The notes beneath the pieces are model-generated. The model had not been told where the DNA came from. It saw only the letters and a program-made list of their open reading frames with translations, and made no database searches. Below, one piece after another: positions 16,626-25,744 of a stretch of 64,000 bases of DNA (position 1 is its first letter; the number at the start of each line of letters is the position of its first letter). A program made the translations under genes and the position numbers. The DNA comes from Mesorhizobium onobrychidis (GTDB lineage: Bacteria > Pseudomonadota > Alphaproteobacteria > Rhizobiales > Rhizobiaceae), in NCBI RefSeq assembly GCF_024707545.1, contig NZ_CP062229.1, positions 1,054,001 to 1,118,000 on the forward strand, given 5' to 3'.

Positions 16626-17036
16626 CCTCAACCCGACCTTTGGAAGAAGCTTGCCCGTCGGTCCGCTATCCCGCGTCCGATGATTCCACAGCTCAGGTGC
16701 TACCCAATCCCATTGTTTAGCTGTCTAGCACCGGCTTTGTTATGCGGATCTGAGCCTCATGGTCGGCTCATGGACGCTTAGCAGACGAGCAACTCAACCG
16801 GGGCGAACTACCGCTCATAACGCTTCTTGCTATTCCGATGGACGGGCCGAACTGGAGGTTTTCACCCCTTCTCTTCTGCGACATTCCCTCCGCCGCTGGC
16901 ATTGCACTTTTCTTCCGAGCGCTACACGTTTGGCCGCGTCACAAGCCGACGTTCACATGTGGCCGAAAAAAATCAAAAATTATCGAGCGTTCTGCTCGCC
17001 AGCACCGAGCCGGACCGTCCGATCGGCGTTACACTC
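16626..17036. other. Stretch without a recognisable gene
   Basis: Open frames cross this stretch but none has recognisable domains or a credible start; composition looks like decayed DNA between two gene remnants. Confidence 0.4.
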
Positions 17037-17370
17037 CTACCAATCGGTCATCATGCGGGACAGCCGAAGGCGGGTGACGAGCGTGGCGAGTTCCGCCTGG
17101 CGGTGCGTGTTGGTCTTGGCGAATACCGCTCTGAGCTGGGTGCGCGCGGTTTCGCGGCCGATGCCGAGAGCAATTGCCGCCGCATTGATACCATCCCCCG
17201 ACGCGAGGCGAGCGGCCAGCCTGGCCTCGGCTGCCGTCAAGCCGAATGCAGCGCTCAAGAGCAATGCATCCGGGCGCGCCAGAGACCTCAGGTCGGTCAG
17301 CAGGAGGACGGCGCAGCCGGCCGTGAACAGATCGCTGCCGGTTGCTGGAGCAGGGCATATCCGTCGGACA
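17037..17370 (-). pseudogene. C-terminal LuxR-type helix-turn-helix remnant
   Basis: The minus strand encodes FGLTAAEARLAARLASGDG, INAAAIALGIGRETARTQ and LRAVFAKTNTHRQAELATL, a typical LuxR/GerE DNA-binding domain. The preceding GCAVLLLTDLRSLARPDALL fits the linker seen in rhizobial regulators of this kind. The sensory N-terminal part of some 250 residues is not found in frame, so it is treated as a truncated gene; a short stand-alone regulator is the alternative. Confidence 0.55.
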
Positions 17371-17777
17371 GGCCTCAACGCGCTGTGGCTTCGGCTCGGA
17401 AGAGACCATGAGACGCGGTTTCTTGCCCACGCTCGGGACAAACCCTACCGCGAGCGTTCTAATTCCGTAGCTGCCCCAGCAGCGGGCGGACCCACCTCGG
17501 CGAGAGAAGCGACGGAGGACATCTGAGCCATCCCGGGGACGCATTCGCTCCAGTAATTGTATCCCGTACCGCTCGTGTTTGCAGCGTCGCGCGCGGTTGG
17601 CAAAGCAACGCGCGATCCGAGCCGAATTACCGCAATGTTGCTGGCTGGAGCCGTCTATGGATCAAAATTCTGATGTGCCGACCTTTGTTTCCCTGTGGCG
17701 TCTGCGAGGCGCTCGATCCGCGGCAACTGGTGGGATTCCCCAGGACATCCTCGAAGGCGCGCCGTCGCTGCGGACGT
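17371..17777. other. Stretch without a recognisable gene
   Basis: Neither strand shows a credible gene. It may hold the degraded upstream half of the LuxR-type gene at 17037-17370, but nothing alignable by eye remains. Confidence 0.35.
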
Positions 17778-18344
17778 TCAAGCGAAGGGCGAGACTCCGA
17801 ACAGCCAGCCGTGCAGCCAGAGCCCGAACAATGCGAAAGCCACCAAGCCGATGCCCACAGCAATCAGGTTGCTACGCGGTCGCACGACCGCGGGTGCCGG
17901 ATCGCCGCGTGGAATGACGGCAATGAGATCGACAATCGCGTAAACCAGAAATGCTCCGAAGACTAGGAGCGAGGCAAGGTCGCCATTGGCCAGGAGGTGG
18001 CCGATGGCCCAAAGGATGATGCCCACCAGCATCGGGTGCTTCAGCCGATGCTTGATTGAACCCGTGGGCAAGTAAGCGGCTGCCAGAAAGACGAATGCGG
18101 CGAGCACCAACACCGACGCGACATGGCGGCCCCAAGAGGGCGGCTCGTAGATCTCAGGCGCATTGGGCCGATAAAGACTCCAGCCCCAGACGATCAGCAC
18201 GAAGCCGATGATCGATAGGAGCGAATAAAGTCCCTTCCAGCGCCGCTCGTTTGTGGCGATTTGCTCATCACGAAAGCTGCCGGCGGCGATCCGAACAGAA
18301 TGGATTCCGAAGAAGATCACGAGGCCGAAAACCAGTACTAGCAT
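17778..18344 (-). CDS. nnrU: NnrU-family integral membrane protein
   Basis: A 188-aa membrane protein with about six hydrophobic spans. It begins MLVLVFGLVIFFGIHSVRI and includes the family block HRLKHPMLVGIILWAIGHLLANGD, which carries the His residues shared with the plant zeta-carotene isomerase branch of this family. NnrU was first linked to nitrite/NO reduction in rhizobia, but no nir or nor gene is in the window. The ATG at 18344 with GGAGG upstream is chosen over an earlier in-frame start. Its lone position among pseudogenes suggests a displaced or transferred gene. Confidence 0.85.
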   Translation of the reverse strand: MLVLVFGLVIFFGIHSVRIAAGSFRDEQIATNERRWKGLYSLLSIIGFVLIVWGWSLYRPNAPEIYEPPSWGRHVASVLVLAAFVFLAAAYLPTGSIKHRLKHPMLVGIILWAIGHLLANGDLASLLVFGAFLVYAIVDLIAVIPRGDPAPAVVRPRSNLIAVGIGLVAFALFGLWLHGWLFGVSPFA

Positions 18345-18539
18345 AACACCTCCGAGGTTCGGCGCGTCGGCGGGAAGGAAGGCTTGCTTACGCTCTCGCT
18401 CGAGTTGCCGGCTGCATATGCGCAAAACGGATCCTGCGAACGAGATGGTCAGAGTAATATATCAGGGACCCGCAATCTTGGAATGGGCAAAGCTGCCGAT
18501 TGGCACGGCACCGCACGTTTGACACCTGCCAGTCGCCGC

Positions 18540-18835
18540 CTTCGCGCGGCACCACTCGGCCGTCGGTCTTCAAAGTCTCGCTCTTGGCGTTGATTCGGCT
18601 GTGCGCCACCTTTCGGGTCCTTCGCCCAATACGGGATCAGACCCCACCGCGCCGACACAAACATGGTCGTACCGCGCACCAACTCATCGACAACGATCAT
18701 CGGATATGTCAGCCGGGGTGCGCCGTTCTAGACCGGAAACTGGTTCGACAGCCGGTCGACCTTGTCCGGATCAGCGAAGGAAAACTTCGCCACCATCTCT
18801 GCGATAGAGCGCTTTACATGAACCCGTCCACACAT
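18540..18835 (-). pseudogene. Broken SRAP (YedK/HMCES-type) gene
   Basis: SRAP proteins crosslink to abasic sites in single-stranded DNA through Cys2. The minus strand starts MCGRVHVKRSIAEMV, with the catalytic C2 present, then meets an in-frame TAG just before NGAPRLTYPMIVVDEL. It continues to RWGLIPYWAKDPKGGA, after which a one-base shift leads to RINAKSETLKT, and homology ends there. About half of the usual 220 residues remain. A nonsense codon, a frameshift and a truncation all argue for a dead gene. Confidence 0.8.
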
Positions 18836-19311
18836 CGGGCGAAGATTGTTGCCCGAAAATCGAGACTCGAGCTTCTGGACTCAGGACAGCGACAGACACC
18901 GCTATGACAATCGTTCTGGCTGGTGGCGAAAGCGTGCTGTAAGTCTTGTCCTCCAAGTGGCCGTCGATCTCAGCTACAGTCCCTCGACGGTCTTCCTACA
19001 CTTGGGCCGGCTGCGAGGAGTTGGACGACGTCGCAGGGATGGCTTCGCCGAACTGCTGGACCACGGCTCGATCGAGATCACATTCGCATCACAATGGCGA
19101 CGAGGCCATCCTCCAGGCCAAACGTGATCCTTCTTCAACGGCCTGCTAGGGCCTTCCGCCCACTGTTCCCGAGCCAAGGCGTCATAAGGGAGCCATTCTT
19201 GCAATCGGCCTTAGCAATGGGACGCAGTTCGCGTGACGTGCTATGCTTTGAGGCGGGAGATACGGCGGTCGCCGAAGCGCCCGCACGCCTCCCTGTCTAT
19301 GGGAGGATAAT
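18836..19311. other. Stretch without a recognisable gene
   Basis: No domain or credible start codon was recognised on either strand. A purine-rich ribosome site (GGGAGGA, 19301-19307) for the GYD gene lies at its right edge. Confidence 0.4.
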
Positions 19312-19605
19312 ATGGCTTACTATGTGCTGCTCACCAACTTCACGGATCAGGGGGCAAAGACAGTCAAGGACACCGTAAAGCGCGCTGAAGCATTCAAGGA
19401 GATGGCGGCCAAAAGCGGGGTCAAAGTGCATTCGCTTTACTGGACGCTCGGTCAGCACGACGTGGTCGCGATTACCGAAGCCGACGATGATATTGCCGCG
19501 ACCGCGCTCAGCTTATCAATAGCTTCGCTCGGCAACGTCCGAACGCAGACCCTAAGGGCGTTCGACGCCAACGATATGGCAAAGGTCATTGCCAAGATGG
19601 GCTGA
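19312..19605 (+). CDS. GYD-domain protein
   Basis: A 97-aa single-domain protein (MAYYVLLTNFTDQGAKTVKDT, YWTLGQHDVVAITEADDD, GNVRTQTLRAFDANDM), a good match to the GYD family of small dimeric alpha/beta proteins widespread in rhizobia. Its biochemical role is unknown. The ATG has GGGAGGA upstream. It stands alone between decayed stretches, with a phytochelatin synthase gene downstream. Confidence 0.85.
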   Translation: MAYYVLLTNFTDQGAKTVKDTVKRAEAFKEMAAKSGVKVHSLYWTLGQHDVVAITEADDDIAATALSLSIASLGNVRTQTLRAFDANDMAKVIAKMG

Positions 19606-20125
19606 AAAAAGAAGCGACAATAAAGATCGCGCCGACCGTTGGCGCAGGCAAACGGCCGACGCGACCGCGCCGATCCACAGTTCCGGGTTTGGGTCGTCGA
19701 ACAGGGTCGACGCGAAATCGAGGCCGTTTGGTTCCGATGCAATGCCCGAGTTGGACGAAATAGCCCCCCGACGCGAAACGCGCCAGCAATCTTGCGTTGG
19801 ACTATAACAACCCCGCAACGAGTGCGGCGACAAAGGCGACTATGTGAAAACCCCCGTCGCAGCACGTCCAATTCCAGCGGCCAAGATGGCCGCCGCACCG
19901 GGACCTCTGGGAATGTCGTCAATGGACCAACCCCGGCGGACGTCGAAACAGTTGTCGCGGTGCTGGTCCCCTTTTTCGTGCTGCTGCAGGTGTTTCGGCG
20001 CTCGTGCCTGCGGCAGACGCCATCTTCTGTCAGTCCGTCTTCACGTGCGTTTCACTCGGGCAGCGTCTCCTCTCCGAACCCGACCTTCGACCATGAACGG
20101 GGATAGTGATACACGCCCATCCTTT
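19606..20125. other. Stretch without an intact gene
   Basis: The minus strand around 19802-19846 encodes a short hydrophobic segment (IVAFVAALVAGLL) cut by TAG, and adjacent frames are open but unrecognisable, so a decayed membrane-protein gene is possible. Nothing else is identifiable. Confidence 0.3.
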
Positions 20126-20134
20126 TGGTATAGT
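20126..20134 (+). promoter_or_regulatory. Extended -10 promoter element before the phytochelatin synthase gene
   Basis: TGGTATAGT (20126-20134) matches an extended -10 (TG, one base, TATAGT). No good -35 is seen, as expected for this promoter type. The ATG follows 28 bases later with GGAGA at 20151-20155. Confidence 0.4.
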
Positions 20135-20162
20135 GGCACGATCACCCTGCGGAGACGTTGCC

Positions 20163-20887
20163 ATGTCTAAGCACTTCGTTCATGTGGCGGTGGTCGCATT
20201 GGGGCTGTTCGTCACCAGCGCAAGCGGCGAAACGCTGAAGCTTCCTGACAATCTGGTCGGCTTTAGTTCTGATGCTGGCGAAAACTACTTCGTCGAAAGC
20301 GTTGCACGGGAGGCCTATTTCCCTCTCGCAAGCAACTTTCTGACGCAGAAGACACAGTCCTATTGCGGTGTCGCCAGCATCGTCATGGTGCTGAACGCGC
20401 TCAATGTCCCGGCGCCTTCGGTTCCGGAGTACGAGCCCTATCGCACTTTCACGCAGGACAATATCCTCGATGAACGAACGGACGTCATTCTCGCCCGAGA
20501 TGTTTTGGCGAAGAAAGGTATGACCTTCGATCAGATCGGTGGAATTCTTGCGACGCAGCCGGTCAAGGCAGAAGTCCATCATGCCGCCGACAGCTCAGTC
20601 GACGAGTTCCGCAAGCTGGCGAGTTCCTATCTCGGCCAGTCGAACCATTTCGTGATCGTCAACTACCTCCGCAAGGCAATCGGACAGGAGAAGGGCGGCC
20701 ATATCTCGCCGCTAGCAGCCTATGATGGGAAAGCGACCGCTTCCTCATCCTTGATGTCGCACGGTATAAATACCCACCGGTGTGGGTGAAGGCATCTGAG
20801 CTTTTCGATGCCATGAAAACCCAGGACGCCGACAACGAGAACAAGACCCGCGGCTTCGTCCTGGTATCGGCGGCTTCTGTTCATTAG
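20163..20887 (+). pseudogene. Phytochelatin synthase-like protein split by a one-base deletion
   Basis: Bacterial phytochelatin synthase-like enzymes are papain-fold peptidases/transpeptidases that act on glutathione. After a signal peptide (HVAVVALGLFVTSASG) come the catalytic C68 in SYCGVAS and H180 in GGHISPLAAYD. The first frame then drifts and stops at 20789, while the other frame continues as DRFLILDVARYKYPPVWVKA to the TAG at 20885-20887. Catalytic D198 (FLILD) lies after the break. Restoring one G near 20735 gives an intact enzyme. The continuing strong homology argues for a recent mutation or a sequencing error. Confidence 0.85.
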
Positions 20888-21712
20888 TGACCCCTGCTTT
20901 CAACGCGATCACCCAGTCTGTGAGCGGGGGATCACGCGCCTGATATGGGCCCACAAGCCAGCCCCCGACAAACCCTCACGGCTCCCTTATCCCGGCGTCA
21001 TCCCGACCTCCCCGCCGAATGAAAACCGGCCCCGATGATCCTGTGCTTTCGTGCAGGGGGACGTGGCGCAGCGCGCCGACCAACAATGGCTCGACAACAT
21101 CATGTACGGCGTACGAATCTGATCGGCCAGAATTACCTGCCGAGGTGGCTGGCCGCACGACCCGCTGCGCAGAGTAGCTGACAACCGTCTCGGCCAATCC
21201 CCGGCGCATTCGGGCAGTCCACCAGGACGCGATCCCGCATGCTGCGACGCCGTTGGGCGGTTGTGTGCGTCAACCCGCGTCACCAGCTTGCGTTCGTAAT
21301 AGCCGGACCGGTAGCCGATGATCGAAAACGGCAACGTCCATCTGCCGAAGGACGCCCACTGGAAACCTAACCCTCTTCGGTGAGGCGGATCGCGTCGCTA
21401 TAGGAAAGTATTCAGCCAGATAGCCATTTTTTTTTCGGGAAGGATTGTACGCTCTCGCCGATCGGAAATTGACGGTGGAATTTTCCCTTTCTGCGAATGT
21501 CTGGAAAGGCCGGATCGAGTCATTGACCGGCGCCAACCTATGGCAACTGGCGCAACGACGACTTCCAACGTGGCCGCCGGCGATGTCCGCTTTCAGGAAT
21601 CGTCAAATCTGAACTCTACGTCAGACATTAGGCGCAAAGCTGTCATGCACGGCTCCGTTTGCGAGAGTCTGCTTCGGGTCAAAAAGCAGCCATCCACCTC
21701 AGCGCCTTCCCC
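20888..21712. other. Longest gene-free stretch (about 825 bases)
   Basis: No credible gene, tRNA or repeat was recognised. Part of it (about 21400-21560) is less GC-rich than its surroundings. It separates the decayed accessory stretch from the sugar transporter operon. Confidence 0.4.
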
Positions 21713-22693
21713 CTACCGATCCTCAATAATCCGCAAATAAGCCGCCGTCACGAACAGCACGATCAGCCCGAACAGTATCCGCCGCGCCCCCTCCGGCATC
21801 TGCAGGATCGTCAGCAGGGTCGTCAGCACCGTAAGGATCAGCGCGCCGATGATGGTGCCGGTGTAGCCGCCGCGGCCGCCGAAGATCGAGGTTCCGCCGA
21901 TCACGGCGGCGGCCACCGAAGGCAGCACCAGCGGTTCGGCCAGCGACAGCGACGGCGCCTTGATCAAGCCGATATAGAGCAGGCCGGTGATGCCGGCGAG
22001 CACGCTCGAGATGACGTAGAGCGCTGTGATGACCTGCCAATAGCGGACGCCGGAAAGGCGTGCTGCCCCTTCATTATCGCCGACTGCGTAAAGCAGGCGG
22101 CCGAAGCCGGTGCGGTTCAAGGTGAAGACGATGAGGACGGCGATGGGCACAAACAGCAGCAGCGCGTTGGGCACGCCATAGGTCAGGCCGGTGCCGAGCC
22201 AGGCCAGGAAGGGCGGAATCTTGGCGCCCGACGCGATGACGGTTCGCTGATAGACCTGCAGGCAGCCGGTGCCGATCAGGCTGGTGCCGAGCGTCATGAT
22301 CAGCGGGTGCACGCGAAAGACGCCGACGCCGATGCCGTTGACCAGCCCAATCAGCACCGCCGGCACCAAGGCGATGAGAATTGCCACCGCCGGGTCATGG
22401 TTGACGACCTGCGTCGCCATGATGAAGGCGCTCATCGTTGCCACGGTCCCGACCGAAAGATCGATGCCGCCGGTCAACATGGTCATCGTCTGGCAGCCGG
22501 CAAGAATTGCCAGCGGGATGGCGAACTTGACGGTGTTGGCGAGCCAGCGCTCGTTGACGATGCCGGGGCGCAGGATCTGCAGGACCACCACCAGGATGAC
22601 CAGCAGGATGATCAGGGGGATCAGCGGCCGGTCGGCCATGAAGCGCTTCAGGCGGCGGCCGAAGGGGACGGGTTGGATCGCGGTTGTGCTCAT
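21713..22693 (-). CDS. Sugar ABC transporter permease (CUT2/RbsC family)
   Basis: A 326-aa inner-membrane permease of the ribose/xylose (BPD_transp_2) family with about nine or ten spans. The hallmark GCQTMTMLTGGIDLSVG and the EAA-like segment AVIGGTSIFGGRGGYTGTIIGA are clear. It is the last gene of the minus-strand operon and is separated from the other permease by a palindromic repeat, which may tune its expression. The two permeases probably form a heterodimer. Confidence 0.9.
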   Translation of the reverse strand: MSTTAIQPVPFGRRLKRFMADRPLIPLIILLVILVVVLQILRPGIVNERWLANTVKFAIPLAILAGCQTMTMLTGGIDLSVGTVATMSAFIMATQVVNHDPAVAILIALVPAVLIGLVNGIGVGVFRVHPLIMTLGTSLIGTGCLQVYQRTVIASGAKIPPFLAWLGTGLTYGVPNALLLFVPIAVLIVFTLNRTGFGRLLYAVGDNEGAARLSGVRYWQVITALYVISSVLAGITGLLYIGLIKAPSLSLAEPLVLPSVAAAVIGGTSIFGGRGGYTGTIIGALILTVLTTLLTILQMPEGARRILFGLIVLFVTAAYLRIIEDR

Positions 22694-22750
22694 GACGTTG
22701 CTCGCGATTGGTTTTGCCCGATGTTGGTGCCGGGAGAGGACTGTGTTCTA

Positions 22751-22930
22751 CGGCGCCCCCCTCTGTCCTGCCGGACATCTCCCCCTCTAGGGGGGAGATT
22801 GGCAGCTTCATACTCGGCGCCCTTCTTGCATCTTCGGAGATTGGCGAAAACCGTAGCGACGGCCGATCTCCCCCCTAGAGGGGGAGATGCCAAGTGGTGC
22901 CAAAGAGGGCAGGACAGAGGGGGGCGCGAA
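22751..22930. repeat. Family A palindromic repeat, copy 1
   Basis: A long imperfect palindrome whose ends read CGCCCCCCTCTGTCCTGCC and GGCAGGACAGAGGGGGGCG. Two inner hairpins carry the CTCCCCCTCTAGGGGGGAG core, and inner GGCAGCTTC and TTGGCGAAA blocks are shared with the copies at 36689, 40517 and 45223. It lies between two permease genes inside one operon, so it is transcribed and can fold into a strong hairpin. Confidence 0.85.
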
Positions 22931-22967
22931 GGATCGCCGACTCCGTAAACCAGCGTCACGGCATTGC

Positions 22968-23939
22968 TCATGATTGCCGGCTCCGCATGGTGATGAAGGC
23001 GCCGAACATGACGACGGCGACCATGATCGCGCCCTCGATGATTGCGGTGACGTTGGGATCGATGGCCAGCAGCGTCAGGTCGGTGCGCACCAGCCGCAGC
23101 ACGAAGACCGCGACGATCGGGCCGAGCAGGCCGCCCTTGCCGCCGCCAAGTGCGACGCCGCCGAGCACGACCGCCGCCACGCTGGCAAGAAGATAGGGGC
23201 CCGGAATGGGGGCGCCGATGCCTGTGCTCATGGTCAGCGCAAGCCCGCCCATGGCAGCGAAAAGCCCCGATAGGGCATAGGCGATGATCTTGGTGCGCGC
23301 GACAGGCACGCCGCTGCGAAACGCCGCGAGCTCGCTGCTGCCGATCGCATAGATCGAAAGGCCGAGCTTTGAGCGTTTGAGCGGTATCCAGATGATGCAA
23401 AGGCAGACGACCAGAAGCACCAGCGCCTTCGGTATCCAGGCAGAGATTTCGGGCAGCCCCGGAATCGGGACCGTCCCGACGATGGTCGCCCTTAGCCATT
23501 CGGCCACCGCGCCGCCGGGCGCACTGAGGACCAGCAGGGCCGCGCCCTGCAGGACGAAGAGGGTGGCCAGCGTGACGACGATATCGGGCACGCGGGTGAC
23601 GACGATCAGCATGCCGTTGACGGCGCCTAGCACCAGTCCCATCGCCAGCACGAAAGGCACGACAAAAAGCGCGTATTCCTCGCTGGCGCCGTCCATCATC
23701 GAGGCGGCGGTGACGCTGGTCAGCGCCATCATGGCGCCGACGGAAAGATCGATGCCGCCGGCGATGACGACAATCGTCTGGGCGGCCACGGCGAAGGCGT
23801 AAGGCAGCACCGCGCGCACCAGCGAGCCGAAATCGCCGCTGCCATAGCCCGGCTGGATGAGCTTGGTGACCACGAAGAGGACCACGAACAGGACAAGCAG
23901 GCCGGCGACCCAGCCCTGACGGCGGACGAGGCGGGTCAA
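22968..23939 (-). CDS. Sugar ABC transporter permease (CUT2/RbsC family)
   Basis: A 323-aa permease of the same family, with VIAGGIDLSVGAMMALTS and VAAVVLGGVALGGGKGGLLG. It is clearly diverged from the partner permease at 21713-22693. The start overlaps the ATPase stop by 4 bases (ATGA), so the two are coupled. Confidence 0.9.
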   Translation of the reverse strand: MTRLVRRQGWVAGLLVLFVVLFVVTKLIQPGYGSGDFGSLVRAVLPYAFAVAAQTIVVIAGGIDLSVGAMMALTSVTAASMMDGASEEYALFVVPFVLAMGLVLGAVNGMLIVVTRVPDIVVTLATLFVLQGAALLVLSAPGGAVAEWLRATIVGTVPIPGLPEISAWIPKALVLLVVCLCIIWIPLKRSKLGLSIYAIGSSELAAFRSGVPVARTKIIAYALSGLFAAMGGLALTMSTGIGAPIPGPYLLASVAAVVLGGVALGGGKGGLLGPIVAVFVLRLVRTDLTLLAIDPNVTAIIEGAIMVAVVMFGAFITMRSRQS

Positions 23940-25474
23940 GGTTTCGCCACCGGGCTCGAGTGGATATCGGCAAGGATGCCGACGTCCTCCTTGGCGCCGC
24001 GCGGCAAGCCGTAAGCGGCGCGCATCAGCGCCGGCTCGTCGGCGAGTTCGACGGGGAAGACATCGACGACGCGCCCCCCAAAGATGACGATGACGCGATC
24101 ACAGACACGCTGCACCTCCTCGAGCTCGGATGTATAGAACAGCACCGACTTGCCCTGGTCGGCGAGTTCGCGCAGCAGCTTGTAGATCTCCTGCTTGGTG
24201 CCGACATCGATGCCGCGCGTCGGGTCGAAACAGAGGATGGTCTGTGCTTCGGCGGCGATCCAGCGGGCGATCGTCACCTTCTGCTGGTTGCCGCCGGACA
24301 GGCGCTGCACCTCGCGCTGGGCGCGCGTGTCGATCTGCAGCCGCTCGATCGCACTGACGACCCTAGAGCGTTCCTGCGCCATGTTGATCGGCCCCCAGTT
24401 GCGCAAGGCGGCGCTGAAAGGGAGCGCGATGTTTTCGCGCACCGAGCGCTGCATGGTCAAAGCTTCGGTTCGGTCGCCGGGCACATAGGCGATGCCGGCG
24501 CGGATCGCATCGGCCGGATGCGCGAATTTCACCGGCTTCCCGTCCACTTCGATCGTCCCTCCGGACGGGCGGATGGAGCCGGCCAGCGCGGCGAAGAGCT
24601 CGTCCTGGCCTTGCCCTTCGAGCGCGACCACGCCCGCGACCTCGCCGTTCGCCAGATCGAACGACACGTCGTTGAGCTTGGTGCCGACACGAAGGTTCGC
24701 CACGCCGAGGCGCGGTCGGCTATCCCTAGGCGAAGCGGCCTGGCTCGCCTGGCGCGCCGCCACTCGCGTCTTTTCGATCCTGGCGCCGAGCATCATCTCG
24801 ACGATGCGCTCCTCGACGCCCGGCTCGATGTCGACGACCCCGACGGTTTCGCCGTCGCGAAGCACAGTGGCACGGTCGCAAAGCGCCGATATCTCGACAA
24901 AGCGGTGGGAAATGAAAATCACCGAACGGCCGCTGTCGCCCTGGCGGCGAACGACCTCAAGCACCTTTTCGGCAAGGTTTGCCGGCAGTGCGGCGGTCAT
25001 CTCGTCGAGCAGCAAAACGTCGGGCTCGACCGCCAGCGCCCGCGCCAGATCGAGCACGCGCAGCACGGCAAGCGGGATGTCGCGCGCGATGTCGCGTATG
25101 TCGAGGTCGGGAATGCCGAGTTCGCGCACCCAGGCGCGGAACGGCTCGACCGGCGTGTCGGTCAGGCGAAGGTTGGAGGCGACGTCGAGATCGGGGATGA
25201 GCGATGGTTCCTGGTAAACCGGAAGCAGGCCGGCGCGGCGTGCATCGGCAGGCGAGCGTACGTTGCGGGCCTCGCCGCGGATCAGGATATGCCCGGCATC
25301 GGCGCGGATGGCGCCGGTCAGGATTTTGACGAGCGTCGATTTGCCGGCGCCATTGGCGCCCATCAGGGCATGAACCTCGCCCGGCAGAACCGACAGCGAC
25401 GCGTTGCGCAGCGCCACCACGGCGCCGTAAGTCTTGACGACGCCGGTGGCGTCCAGGAGGGGGTTGGTGGTCAA
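23936..25474 (-). CDS. Sugar ABC transporter ATPase (RbsA type, two nucleotide-binding domains)
   Basis: A 512-aa double ATPase. Domain 1 (about 1-245) has Walker A GANGAGKST, but its signature loop is degenerate (IPLAVLRVLDLARAL instead of LSxGQ) and Walker B reads LLLDEMTAAL, with Met where Pro is usual. Domain 2 has no P-loop lysine (LEGQGQDELFAAL) but an intact LSGGNQQK signature. The RbsA family is normally asymmetric in the second P-loop; loss of the first signature leaves a single complete composite ATP site. Confidence 0.9.
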   Translation of the reverse strand: MTTNPLLDATGVVKTYGAVVALRNASLSVLPGEVHALMGANGAGKSTLVKILTGAIRADAGHILIRGEARNVRSPADARRAGLLPVYQEPSLIPDLDVASNLRLTDTPVEPFRAWVRELGIPDLDIRDIARDIPLAVLRVLDLARALAVEPDVLLLDEMTAALPANLAEKVLEVVRRQGDSGRSVIFISHRFVEISALCDRATVLRDGETVGVVDIEPGVEERIVEMMLGARIEKTRVAARQASQAASPRDSRPRLGVANLRVGTKLNDVSFDLANGEVAGVVALEGQGQDELFAALAGSIRPSGGTIEVDGKPVKFAHPADAIRAGIAYVPGDRTEALTMQRSVRENIALPFSAALRNWGPINMAQERSRVVSAIERLQIDTRAQREVQRLSGGNQQKVTIARWIAAEAQTILCFDPTRGIDVGTKQEIYKLLRELADQGKSVLFYTSELEEVQRVCDRVIVIFGGRVVDVFPVELADEPALMRAAYGLPRGAKEDVGILADIHSSPVAKP

Positions 25475-25568
25475 AATCGCGTTGCTCTCGTTCCAAGCTT
25501 TCCAAATGTTATGGAGCCATGATCGGTTGGCCGTCTACGGTTGACGGTGCCGGCCGAGTCGGCGCTTC

Positions 25569-25720
25569 TGCCTTCTCCCCTTGTGGGAGAAGGTGGCCTC
25601 GCGAAGCGAGGTCGGATGAGGGGTGTTCCAGGGAGCACCAATGTCTCATTCCTTCCAGCACCCCTCATCCGTCTCGGCGCTGCGCGCCGATCCACCTTCT
25701 CCCACAAGGGGAGAAGGCAG
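25569..25720. repeat. Family B palindromic repeat, copy 1
   Basis: Two hairpins, each with a CCTTCTCCC stem closed by GGGAGAAGG, flank a less conserved middle that includes ACCCCTCATCCG blocks and a CTCGCGAAGCGAG mini-hairpin. Related copies are at 43351 and 56516. It sits between the binding-protein and ATPase genes of the sugar operon, where hairpins often stabilise the upstream mRNA. Confidence 0.85.
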
Positions 25721-25744
25721 AAGCGCGGCTCGTCAAGCCAGCGA

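Noticed and set aside
16759..17526. A 255-codon plus-strand frame
   Set aside because: It is antisense to the LuxR-type remnant and has no recognisable domain or ribosome site.
22250..25520. Long open frames on the plus strand opposite the ABC genes
   Set aside because: They mirror high-GC coding sequence on the minus strand, lack domains and have His/Asp/Arg-biased composition.
25569..25720. CRISPR array or IS terminal repeats
   Set aside because: Repeats are single palindromes dispersed through the genome, with no regularly spaced units, cas genes or transposase.
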